This document shows positions 47,219 through 53,482 of a stretch of 64,000 nucleotides of DNA, piece after piece. Every line of letters starts with the position of its first letter. Position 1 is the first letter of the stretch. Location of the stretch: assembly GCA_963702535.1 (NCBI GenBank), contig CAVPDG010000018.1:129969-193968 (forward strand). Direction: 5' to 3'. Below the pieces are notes generated by a model. It saw nothing but the letters and a program-made list of their open reading frames with translations. It did not search any database and had not been told where the DNA came from. Position numbers and translations under genes: made by a program. The DNA comes from CAVPDG01 sp963702535. Lineage in GTDB: Bacteria > Chloroflexota > Anaerolineae > Anaerolineales > UBA4823.

Positions 47219-47317
47219 GCTACCTCCCATGAATAACGATGCTCATGCTTGAGTATCGCTCAAGCCCGCTTACTTTAGATGATCGTGTCCCCAAAAAGTT
47301 ACCGGATTGGATTGTCC

Positions 47318-47339
47318 GGGAGCACCCAAAAGTTGTTAG
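47318..47339 (+). repeat. Dispersed 22-base element, second copy
   Basis: Identical at 21 of 22 positions to the minus strand of 26520-26541 upstream of efp. Here it lies about 150 bases before the 64-residue gene. GTCC-AAAA fragments repeat on both sides (47287-47300 and 47349-47362). Otherwise the gap 47219-47490 shows only a weak TGGTATATGAT -10-like motif. Confidence 0.5.
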
Positions 47340-47490
47340 CGCACCCTATTGTCCGAAAACTATTGCGAATATGCTAAAAATGGTATATGATATCGGCATT
47401 GTTTCGTCCTTATGCAGAACGTGCTACGCAGCTTGCCTTGCAGCTTGTCGGGACGATTCCAAATCCAGGGGTATAAAAAAGGAGTCCCAC

Positions 47491-47685
47491 ATGGCTTACC
47501 AATACAAGAATTCCAAAGGTATCACCTACTACCTGCACGCCAAAAAGCGCACCACCTCCACAGGAAAGCAGCAGGTACTCTACTTCTTTTCCAAGACTGT
47601 CAAGGAAGAGGCCATAGATGCCCTACCCAAGGGCTACGTGGTCTCGGAAGCCTCTAGCGGGCTGCCCCTCCTAAAAAAAGCATAA
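47491..47685 (+). CDS. Small basic conserved protein, 64 residues
   Basis: ATG 47491 behind AAGGAG. It reads MAYQYKNSKGITYYLHAKKR, then VLYFFSKTVKEEAIDALPKG and GLPLLKK. Such short Tyr/Lys-rich proteins (typically YFF-SK core) recur in many bacteria without known function; the fold is probably a small beta sheet. It lies alone between a regulatory-looking gap and a terminator. Confidence 0.7.
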   Translation: MAYQYKNSKGITYYLHAKKRTTSTGKQQVLYFFSKTVKEEAIDALPKGYVVSEASSGLPLLKKA

Positions 47686-47728
47686 TAGCCGAGCAAACAA
47701 CAACCGAATAGGACAGTTACACCGCAAT

Positions 47729-47772
47729 CAGGGTGCAGATCGGGCTTTGCTCAGCCTGCACCCTGTTGTTTG
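47729..47772 (+). terminator. Terminator-like hairpin after the small gene
   Basis: Stem CAGGGTGCA / TGCACCCTG (47729-47737, 47757-47765) with an inner GGCT/AGCC pairing, then TTGTTTGG. Confidence 0.6.
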
Positions 47773-47803
47773 GATTGCTCAAACATTAATACCAGATTAA
47801 CCC

Positions 47804-47831
47804 TTGACGGCTGGGATGAAAGTTGTATAAT
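47804..47831 (+). promoter_or_regulatory. Strong sigma-70-type promoter
   Basis: TTGACG (47804-47809), 16-base spacer, TATAAT (47826-47831). It should start an RNA near 47838. Confidence 0.8.
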
Positions 47832-47837
47832 CAATTC

Positions 47838-48016
47838 CTGCGAAAAGGCAAAGCATATGTTAAGACACCAGAGTAATGACATACGAAAACCGCTCTCCAA
47901 GGAAACGCCTTATGGTTTCCTGGCTGTTTCGCGTTGGAGGCCGCTCTGACTGTTCGTTAACGTCCGTGTTGTGGATTAACAGGCAGAAAAGCGCGGCTTT
48001 TCTGCCTGTTTTTTTT
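47838..48016 (+). ncRNA. Structured RNA of about 175 bases upstream of the Ro60-like gene
   Basis: Between a strong promoter and a strong terminator. Possible rod-like pairing: TGTTAA with TTAACA, CGAA with TTCG, CTCCAA with TTGGAG, and a terminal hairpin GGAAAC / GTTTCC. It lacks the CCC...ACAA / ACTTG core of the RNAs at 52 kb. It could be a 6S-like RNA, an unrelated sRNA, or a leader of the Ro60-like gene, whose ATG is 22 bases past the terminator. Confidence 0.55.
47979..48016 (+). terminator. Strong intrinsic terminator
   Basis: Perfect 14-base-pair stem ACAGGCAGAAAAGC / GCTTTTCTGCCTGT, loop GCG, then a run of eight T. Confidence 0.95.
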
Positions 48017-48038
48017 CTACTTTTGATGGAGGTGGACC

Positions 48039-49841
48039 ATGACTGAGATCATCCCACAAACTGCACCCTGGCTGCACGTACGCTACGAAGGCCGCAGCTG
48101 GGATCTGCCCCTGGCAGATCTCGACCTCGGGCCGCTCTCAGCGGACGACGAGGTGCGCGCGGCTGTGGCAGGCTACCTGGACGTACCCGTCTACAAGCTG
48201 CGCGTATACGTGGTCGAGCGCCACACCAACGGCAACATGACCGTGCGCCCTGAAGCGGTATTCGGGCTGTTCCGCCGGCGCCGCGCTGGGACCCCCCAGG
48301 TGATCCAGCCCATCCGGCGTGACAGCTCCAGGCCCGAGCGTGACCTGCGCTCCGAGATGATCAACACGATCCTGATCACACCGCACCGCGATCTCTCGGC
48401 GCTCCACCCGGTCCACAAGGCCATGATCGACCAGGACCCGATCTTTTATGTGCACCTGGCAGCCTGGTATGCCGATCACGGCGCGATCCGCGACCACAAG
48501 GAGATGTTCGTCACCATGCTGTGTCTGTCGGATTTCGAAGGGCATCGCGATGCCGGGCTGGCGCTGTTGCGTGAGCTGCCTCCGTATGAAGTAGCGCGTG
48601 TCGTCGATTTCATCAAGGGCGGCGAGGTGAAGCGGCGCCAGCCGAAGGTGCCCCGTGTCGCCGGTCAGAAGGCGCAGTTCGAGACGGTCAGCCTGCGTGT
48701 CGGCTTGAATCGCAACGTGCCGCGCTCCATGCGCACCGAGATCGAGCGCTACCTGCGCGAGCGCGAAGCCGACCCGAAGCGCTTCGACCGTACCGCACTG
48801 ACCGCCCGCAAGTCGATGAAGCGCCTGTACGCCGGGCTGCACATCCCGCCTTCTCCCAGGGCGCAGGCGGTGCTGTTCGACGACGAGCCGCCTGAGGGCA
48901 GCCCGGCGTTCCAGGTGAAGCTGATCAGCCGGGCGCAAACACCTGCCGAGCAGGCGCGCGCTATCGCCCAGTACCGCATCCCTTACCGGGTGGCGTCCTC
49001 GCTGATCAAGGAGATGTCGCCGATGGTGCTGGCAGCCCTGATCGACGTGATGACGCCGCAGGAGGTGATCAACAACGTGGGCTCGCTGAAGAAGCGCGGC
49101 GCCTTCGACAACCCGGAGATCAAGGCTCTGATCGACGCCAAGCTGGAAGCGGCTAAGACCGATCAGCGGGTATCCGCCTACAAAGCCAAGGTGGCAGTCG
49201 AGGCGGCAGGAGCAGAAGGCGAGCTGGCTGAGGCGCTGGAAGCGGTAACCGACGCGCAGGTCAAGGCAGCGGGCAAGATCACCCGCCCCACCGCCCTGCT
49301 GATCGACAAGTCGGGCAGTATGGAGCAGGCTATCGAAATCGGCCGCCAGCTGGGTGCACTGACCTCCGCCATCTGCGAAGCAGAGTTGCACGCCTATGCC
49401 TTCGATACCGTCCCTTACAAGGTCGAGTCCAGGGGCACCTCCCTGACAGATTGGGAAAAAGCTCTGGCAGGTATCAAGGCGGGCGGCGGCACATCCTGCG
49501 GTGTGGCGCTGGAGCGGATGCGTGCGAAGAAACAGCGGGTCGAGCAGATCGTGATGGTGACCGATGAAGACGAGAACACGGCGCCTCTGTTCAAGGATGT
49601 CTATCCGGCTTACGCGGCAGAGTTGCAAGTCCGCCCGGCGGTCATCCTGATCAAGATCGGTAATACGCACCGTAACATCGAGATGGCTTGCACCGAGCTG
49701 GGCGTGACGCCTAACGTCTTCGAGTTTCGCGGGGATTACTACGCCCTGCCCAACGTCATCCCACTGCTCACCTACCCGTCCTTGACGGAGATGGTGATGG
49801 AAGTGCTGGACTACCCGCTGCCGAAGCGGAAGCCGGCATGA
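48039..49841 (+). CDS. rsr: Ro60/Rsr-like TROVE-vWA RNA-binding protein with ubiquitin-like N-terminus
   Basis: A 600-residue protein, ATG behind GGAGG. Residues 11-76 show a beta-hairpin, helix, strand order like ubiquitin (VRYEGRSWDLPL, then DEVRAAVAGYLDVPVYKL, then RVYVVERHTNGNMTVRP). Residues 100-400 are helical with TROVE-like segments (MTPQEVINNVGSLKKRGA at 338-355; FDRTALTARKSMKRLY). Residues 415-600 are a vWA domain with an intact MIDAS: DKSGS (423-427), Thr485, Asp509. Ro60 binds misfolded RNA and Y RNAs in its ring. Y-like RNAs lie 2.2 kb downstream. The TROVE call rests on architecture and motifs; the Ubl part is less certain. Confidence 0.75.
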   Translation: MTEIIPQTAPWLHVRYEGRSWDLPLADLDLGPLSADDEVRAAVAGYLDVPVYKLRVYVVERHTNGNMTVRPEAVFGLFRRRRAGTPQVIQPIRRDSSRPERDLRSEMINTILITPHRDLSALHPVHKAMIDQDPIFYVHLAAWYADHGAIRDHKEMFVTMLCLSDFEGHRDAGLALLRELPPYEVARVVDFIKGGEVKRRQPKVPRVAGQKAQFETVSLRVGLNRNVPRSMRTEIERYLREREADPKRFDRTALTARKSMKRLYAGLHIPPSPRAQAVLFDDEPPEGSPAFQVKLISRAQTPAEQARAIAQYRIPYRVASSLIKEMSPMVLAALIDVMTPQEVINNVGSLKKRGAFDNPEIKALIDAKLEAAKTDQRVSAYKAKVAVEAAGAEGELAEALEAVTDAQVKAAGKITRPTALLIDKSGSMEQAIEIGRQLGALTSAICEAELHAYAFDTVPYKVESRGTSLTDWEKALAGIKAGGGTSCGVALERMRAKKQRVEQIVMVTDEDENTAPLFKDVYPAYAAELQVRPAVILIKIGNTHRNIEMACTELGVTPNVFEFRGDYYALPNVIPLLTYPSLTEMVMEVLDYPLPKRKPA

Positions 49842-49896
49842 GAAATGTCTTCGGAACCTTAACAAAGGAAAATCCGATTGATCAACCCCAAAAAGT

Positions 49897-49942
49897 AGGG
49901 GCGACGCACCCCCATAGTACCGGGATGAGGCGTGTCGCCCCT
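49897..49942. repeat. Inverted repeat between Ro60-like gene and next gene
   Basis: AGGGGCGACGC (49897-49907) faces GCGTGTCGCCCCT (49930-49942). It may be a small dispersed GC-rich repeat or a processing hairpin. A TAGAAT at 49975-49980 could be a -10 for the next gene. Confidence 0.5.
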
Positions 49943-49999
49943 GCACGGGGGAATCATGATCTTCTGAGATAGCCTAGAATAGCTGATGACGAGGCCAAG

Positions 50000-50899
50000 A
50001 TGCCGCTAGACGACCTGCTGGATTCGCTGGAAGACGCCGAAAAGCGCTTCACGGGGACGCTCTTCATCGCCCCGCTCGTAGGGTCGAGCCAGGTGATGGT
50101 GCGCATCGCCGGCATCATCTGCAAGCTACGGGTAAGTCACGACTCGCACCGAGAGGCTACTTTCTCCGGATGGGCGATCTTACAGGCGCTCTCCACCAGC
50201 CGTGCAGCTTTCGTCCGACCGGCAACCCTGAGCGAGATCGCCCGCTACCTGGCCTTGTTCCCCCAGTTGGACCTGATCCTGGTGGAGCGCCAGAGCGCCA
50301 AAGAGAGCGAGGGCTGGCTGGCGATTCAAGCCCAGCAAGGCGACCGACGCTTCAACATCCCCGGGCTGGTGCCCTTCAGGCTGGCGGAAGCAGGCCTGAC
50401 CCGCTTTGAGACGGTTGTAGCGCGCTTCGACGGGCGGGAGTTTTGGTACGAAAAGAAAGACCCGCGACGCGACCCGTCCATTGCCGCATACCTGCAGGCG
50501 AAGCTGCTGGAAAAAAGCGAGAGAGGCTTGCCACCCAAAGTGGAAACGCTGCATAAGCGCGGCCTCTCGCGGGAGGAGCGCCAGGCGTACGACCTGATCC
50601 GCTCGGCACTGGAGACTGCCGCCAGAAACATGCATGAGGAGCGCCTGTCAGATGCCCTGGCGCACGCCGGAGCACAGCTCACTGCTTACTTCGAGCGCGG
50701 CGATGAATACGTGGTTCGCTACCTCGTGGACGGGCAGGAGCACGTCTCGACCATCCACAAGGACAGCCTGCAAGTGATCAGCGCCGGCATCTGCCTGGCA
50801 GGCGAAGACCAGCGCTTCGACCTGGCGAGCCTGGTGGGTGTGCTGCGTGAGGGCAGGCGAGGCGGCAGGCTGGTGTATGGCGGTGAGGAGGACTGGTAG
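50000..50899 (+). CDS. Unrecognised protein, 299 residues, in the Ro60 cassette
   Basis: I do not recognise a family. It is a soluble protein: a beta-rich N-terminal third (FTGTLFIAPLVGSSQVMVRIAG), a middle with ARFDGREFWYEKKDPRRDPS, then a helical region and a C-terminal sheet (EYVVRYLVDGQEHVSTIHKD). Two cysteines (in ICKLRV and GICLAGED) are far apart and neither has an E2-like surrounding. It ends one base before the JAB gene start, so they are co-translated. A substrate adaptor or E2-like helper is conceivable but not shown. Confidence 0.65.
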   Translation: MPLDDLLDSLEDAEKRFTGTLFIAPLVGSSQVMVRIAGIICKLRVSHDSHREATFSGWAILQALSTSRAAFVRPATLSEIARYLALFPQLDLILVERQSAKESEGWLAIQAQQGDRRFNIPGLVPFRLAEAGLTRFETVVARFDGREFWYEKKDPRRDPSIAAYLQAKLLEKSERGLPPKVETLHKRGLSREERQAYDLIRSALETAARNMHEERLSDALAHAGAQLTAYFERGDEYVVRYLVDGQEHVSTIHKDSLQVISAGICLAGEDQRFDLASLVGVLREGRRGGRLVYGGEEDW

Positions 50900-50900
50900 C

Positions 50901-51326
50901 ATGTCGGGACGCAGTCGCCGCAGGAAAATGCAGGTAGAGCGCTGCTGGGTGCTGGTGGGTGAGCAGTTGCAGGATGCTATGTGGCGCATGCGCCGCCGCC
51001 AGCGCGTTGAAGGCGACCCTGCCAGCGTGGAGGCGCAGTGGGAGTGGGCTTTGAAGCGGGAAGAAACAACGGGCGATGTGCTCGGCTTCTTCCACACCCA
51101 CCCGAGCGGCTATGGAACAGCGCCCAGCCAGCGAGATATCCGCACCATGCAAGCCTGGTGCTCAGCCTTCGGCAAACCGCTGCTGTGCCTGATCGCCCAG
51201 GGAAGCCAGGTGAGCGGTTATCTCTTTACAGATGATGAAAGCCTGGGGAACACCCTGCTGCGGGTGCGCCACGAACGCCCTGGAGAGTTTCTGGCTGAGA
51301 TAGAAGGTCCAAACGGACCAGGATGA
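50901..51326 (+). CDS. JAB/MPN (Mov34-type) metalloprotease
   Basis: A 141-residue protein from ATG 50901 (GAGGAG upstream). GFFHTHPSG...PSQRD gives the JAMM zinc ligands His65, His67 and Asp79 with Ser76, with one residue more than usual between H67 and S76. The N-terminal glutamate expected of JAMM enzymes is not obvious. Such enzymes cut isopeptide bonds after ubiquitin-like proteins or process their C-termini. Neighbours are the unknown 299-residue gene and an E1-like gene, the usual company of bacterial ubiquitin-like systems. Confidence 0.8.
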   Translation: MSGRSRRRKMQVERCWVLVGEQLQDAMWRMRRRQRVEGDPASVEAQWEWALKREETTGDVLGFFHTHPSGYGTAPSQRDIRTMQAWCSAFGKPLLCLIAQGSQVSGYLFTDDESLGNTLLRVRHERPGEFLAEIEGPNGPG

Positions 51327-51354
51327 TGTAAGAAAGACATGAGGGAAGCAGGAT

Positions 51355-51999
51355 ATGAACGATCTCACCCAACATGAAGCCATGTACCGCGGGCAGGCAG
51401 CCATGGAGAAGCTCGGTGCTGCGCGGCTGGTGCTGTGCGGGGCGGGCGCCCTGGGTTCCCTGATCGCCGACAACCTGCTGCGCCAGGGCGTGCGCCAGCT
51501 CAAGGTGATCGATAACGACCGGGTGGAAGCGCGCAACGCCGGCACCCAGCTCTACCGCAAGGAGGACACCGGGGCGCTCAAGGTGGAAGCGCTGCGCACG
51601 CACTGCTTCCGCGCCGTGGGCGTCGAGATCGAGCCGGTCGCCAAGCGCCTGGATGAGAGCAACGCCATCAGGCTGCTGCGCGGGGCCGACCTGGTGCTCG
51701 ACACCTTCGACAACTCCGCCTCGCGGCGGGCCGTCAGCCAGGCTTGCGCCCAGAATGGGACTGCCTGCCTGCACCTGGGCATGAACGGTGGCTACGGCGA
51801 GGTTCGCTGGAATGAGGGCTACCGTGTCCCGGCGGACGTGGCGGAGGGCGATGCCTGCGAGGTGCCGCTGGCGCGCAACCTGATCTTGCTGGTTGTGGCG
51901 GCCGGCAGCGAGGCAGTGCTGCGCTACCTGATCGACGGGCGCAAAGAAAATTACGCCATCACACTGCAGGACCTGAAGATCCAGCTCGATGAACCTTAA
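51355..51999 (+). CDS. ThiF/E1-like adenylyltransferase
   Basis: A 214-residue single-domain enzyme. GAGALGS (29-35) binds ATP, VIDNDRVEARN (51-61) carries the Asp and Arg of the adenylation site, and DTFDNSASRRAV matches the usual D-x-x-DN motif. E1-like enzymes adenylate the C-terminal glycine of a ubiquitin-like protein. No CxxC zinc knuckle is seen. A Cys in EGDACEVPL (near 168) could be the thiolating one. Compact size is nearer to ThiF/MoeB than to eukaryotic E1. It ends just before the Y-RNA-like cluster. Confidence 0.85.
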   Translation: MNDLTQHEAMYRGQAAMEKLGAARLVLCGAGALGSLIADNLLRQGVRQLKVIDNDRVEARNAGTQLYRKEDTGALKVEALRTHCFRAVGVEIEPVAKRLDESNAIRLLRGADLVLDTFDNSASRRAVSQACAQNGTACLHLGMNGGYGEVRWNEGYRVPADVAEGDACEVPLARNLILLVVAAGSEAVLRYLIDGRKENYAITLQDLKIQLDEP

Positions 52000-52017
52000 A
52001 AATACGCTCGTCATAGT

Positions 52018-52158
52018 GAACTGCGTGCCCTAACGCAAGAAGCATACAACCACCCTTAATGGAGAGGTCGTGGGTTCGAATCCCACCACGCCGACCACCG
52101 GCGTGTAGCTCAGCGGCAGAGCACTAAACAACTTGCTTTTTGGACTTGCACGTAGTTC
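52018..52158 (+). ncRNA. Y-RNA-like RNA 1 with permuted tRNA mimic (YrlA-like)
   Basis: Ends pair over 10 bases (GAACTGCGTG with CACGTAGTTC). After an internal loop (CCCTAACG / GACTTG) an 8-base-pair stem CAAGAAGC / GCTTTTTG follows, then ATACAACC. Inside is a tRNA mimic in permuted order: T arm GTGGG-TTCGAAT-CCCAC (52070-52086), acceptor 3' strand CACGCCG with ACCA, one base, acceptor 5' strand CGGCGTG (52099-52105), D arm GCTC-AGCGGCA-GAGC (52108-52122). The two acceptor strands pair perfectly. This is the layout described for YrlA RNAs bound by bacterial Ro60. Confidence 0.8.
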
Positions 52159-52177
52159 CCTCGAGCAAACTTTGACA

Positions 52178-52311
52178 ATCAAAGGCGTACCCCGACCTTA
52201 GAAGCTTACAAACCGCAAGCTGGGAGCTTGCAGCAGACAAGAATCTGTGGTGAAAGCCAAATCTCTCACCAAATGAAAAGAAAGTAGCTTCTATGACTTG
52301 TGCGCCTTGAT
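52178..52311 (+). ncRNA. Y-RNA-like RNA 2 (no tRNA mimic)
   Basis: Closing stem GGCGTAC / GTGCGCC, extended by ATC / GAT, with core loop CCCGACCT / TGACTT and inner stem TAGAAGCT / AGCTTCTA, followed by TACAAACC. The head has two hairpins (GCAAGCT / AGCTTGC and GGTGA / TCACC). It is a near copy of RNA 4. An alternative CTTTGA / TCAAAG hairpin precedes the 5' end in both. Confidence 0.65.
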
Positions 52312-52334
52312 AAATCATGAGATGATCCCGAATA

Positions 52335-52372
52335 ATCAGGTCAGTACGGGCTGCGCCCGCACTGCACCTGAT
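52335..52372 (+). terminator. Hairpin after RNA 2, possible terminator
   Basis: ATCAGGT-CAGT-CGGGC pairs with GCCCG-CACTG-CACCTGAT, followed by TTCTCGGTTTT. It separates the first pair of RNAs from the promoter of RNA 3. Confidence 0.5.
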
Positions 52373-52421
52373 TTCTCGGTTTTCAAATCACCGAACTGCG
52401 TAAGTTCAATCAACAAGTATC

Positions 52422-52450
52422 TTGATGGGAAATCAATCGCGGCTTATAAT
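52422..52450 (+). promoter_or_regulatory. Promoter of Y-RNA-like RNA 3
   Basis: TTGATG (52422-52427), 17-base spacer, TATAAT (52445-52450). The predicted start near 52457 agrees with the start of the long closing stem of RNA 3. Confidence 0.75.
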
Positions 52451-52457
52451 ACGACCT

Positions 52458-52630
52458 TAGAACAAACTGCGTGCCCTGACACGAGAAGCATACAAACCTA
52501 ATGGGACTAAGTTGACGTAAGTTTGTGTGGGTTCGAATCCCACCAAGCCGGGTAACTGGCTTGTGGCGGAATTGGTAGACGCGCTTGGATAAAGTTTATA
52601 GCTTTTCGGACTTGCACGTGGTTAGTTCTA
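52458..52630 (+). ncRNA. Y-RNA-like RNA 3 with permuted tRNA mimic (YrlA-like)
   Basis: Closing stem TAGAAC-A-AACTGCGTG pairs with CACGTGGTT-A-GTTCTA (one A-A mismatch). Inner stem CGAGAAGC / GCTTTTCG has a compensated change against RNA 1 (A-T to G-C). The permuted tRNA mimic has T arm GTGGG-TTCGAAT-CCCAC, acceptor strands CAAGCC and GGCTTG, and a Leu-like D arm (GGCGG-AATTGGTAGAC). A promoter ends 8 bases upstream. Confidence 0.8.
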
Positions 52631-52642
52631 CTGCACTTTGAC

Positions 52643-52781
52643 AATCAAAGGCGTACCCCGACCTTAGAAGCTTACAAACCGCAAGCCGGGAAGCTTGCAG
52701 CCGACCAGAATCGGTGGCAGATGCCAAATTTCCCCACCAAATGAAAAGAAAGTAGCTTCTATGACTTGTGCGCCTTCGATT
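52643..52781 (+). ncRNA. Y-RNA-like RNA 4 (near copy of RNA 2)
   Basis: Same closing stem, core loop (CCCGACCT / TGACTT) and inner stem (TAGAAGCT / AGCTTCTA) as RNA 2. Differences lie mostly in the two head hairpins, and some are compensated. RNAs 3+4 thus repeat the order of RNAs 1+2. Confidence 0.65.
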
Positions 52782-52790
52782 TATTAAAAC

Positions 52791-52873
52791 ACAACTCGTA
52801 CCCCGACGTTGAAAGCGTACAAACCATCTGTTAAATGGGCCAGTTTTTCGCTTTCAAAACTTGTACGAGTTGT
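52791..52873 (+). ncRNA. Y-RNA-like RNA 5, minimal form
   Basis: Ends pair over 11 bases (ACAACTCGTAC / GTACGAGTTGT). Core loop CCCGACG / AACTT, inner stem TTGAAAGCG / CGCTTTCAA, then TACAAACC and a short head (CCAT / ATGG). TTTTTCTT follows, so the closing stem may also terminate transcription. Confidence 0.7.
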
Positions 52874-52880
52874 TTTTCTT

Positions 52881-52921
52881 AACTAGTGTTTAGACAGGCG
52901 GCGCCTGTCTAAACACTAGTT
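52881..52921. repeat. Perfect palindrome of 41 bases
   Basis: AACTAGTGTTTAGACAGGCG (52881-52900) is mirrored exactly at 52902-52921 around one G. It contains the stop codon of the acetyltransferase on the minus strand and ends the RNA cluster on the plus strand, so it may work as a two-way terminator. Confidence 0.75.
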
Positions 52922-53470
52922 TTCGAAGCCTTCATATTCCCCCCGCTCGATCTGGTAATACACCAGCCGCATGCCGAAAAAGATGACCTCCTTCTGGTAG
53001 GTCAACCCGATCTTCTCCATCACGCGCCAGGAGGCGATGTTCTGCGGGTCCGCCAGGGCGATGATGCGCGGCAGCCGTAAGGTTTCGAAGCCAAATTCCA
53101 CGCTGGCGCACGCCGCTTCGGTGGCGATGCCCCGCCCCCAATAAGCCTTCGCCAGGGCGTACTCCACCTCCACCTCGCCCGCCTCCGGCACGAAATTTAA
53201 CCCGCAGTGCCCGATCAACTGCCCATCCGCCTTAGCGGTAACAGCCCAATCGCCGAAGCCATGCTTTTGCCAGTGCTCGCCGAAATACTTCAATACCCGC
53301 CCGGCGCGCTCCTGGGGCGAGATATCGCGCTTGGGCAGGAAGCGCGTCACGTCCGGGTCGGCGAAGATACGCTCAGCGTAGACATCGAGGTCATGCAGGG
53401 TAAACTGCCGCAGCAGCAGGCGCTCGGTCTCGATCTCAGGCAATCCCATGCTTGGCATTTCTCCGGTCAT
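52916..53470 (-). CDS. RimJ/RimL-type GNAT acetyltransferase
   Basis: A 184-residue protein. ETERLLLRQFTLHD at the start, the acetyl-CoA loop near WGRGIATEA, and ADPQNIASWRVMEKIGL near the end are typical of RimJ/RimL-like enzymes that acetylate protein N-termini or small molecules. The stop codon lies in the palindrome. The first in-frame ATG (53470) is used; MGLPEIE is a later choice. Substrate unknown. Confidence 0.82.
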   Translation of the reverse strand: MTGEMPSMGLPEIETERLLLRQFTLHDLDVYAERIFADPDVTRFLPKRDISPQERAGRVLKYFGEHWQKHGFGDWAVTAKADGQLIGHCGLNFVPEAGEVEVEYALAKAYWGRGIATEAACASVEFGFETLRLPRIIALADPQNIASWRVMEKIGLTYQKEVIFFGMRLVYYQIERGEYEGFEN

Positions 53471-53482
53471 CTAAATTCCAGG

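Noticed and set aside
47838..48016. Naming the RNA a 6S RNA
   Set aside because: The size and rod shape fit, but the conserved central bubble could not be recognised, so only a structured RNA is claimed.
48138..49946. A 602-residue open frame antisense to the Ro60-like gene
   Set aside because: It is an artefact of high-GC codon use on the plus strand: low complexity, His/Arg/Gln-rich, no domain, and no ribosome site.
52018..52630. Real tRNA genes or a two-piece tmRNA
   Set aside because: The halves are in reverse order, have no anticodon arm, and are enclosed by a long shared stem. No tag-peptide frame or G-U acceptor pair of tmRNA is seen.
52160..52790. Repeats at 52 kb as a CRISPR array
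   Set aside because: Repeats are ~140-base structured units, not short repeats with spacers, and no cas genes are near.
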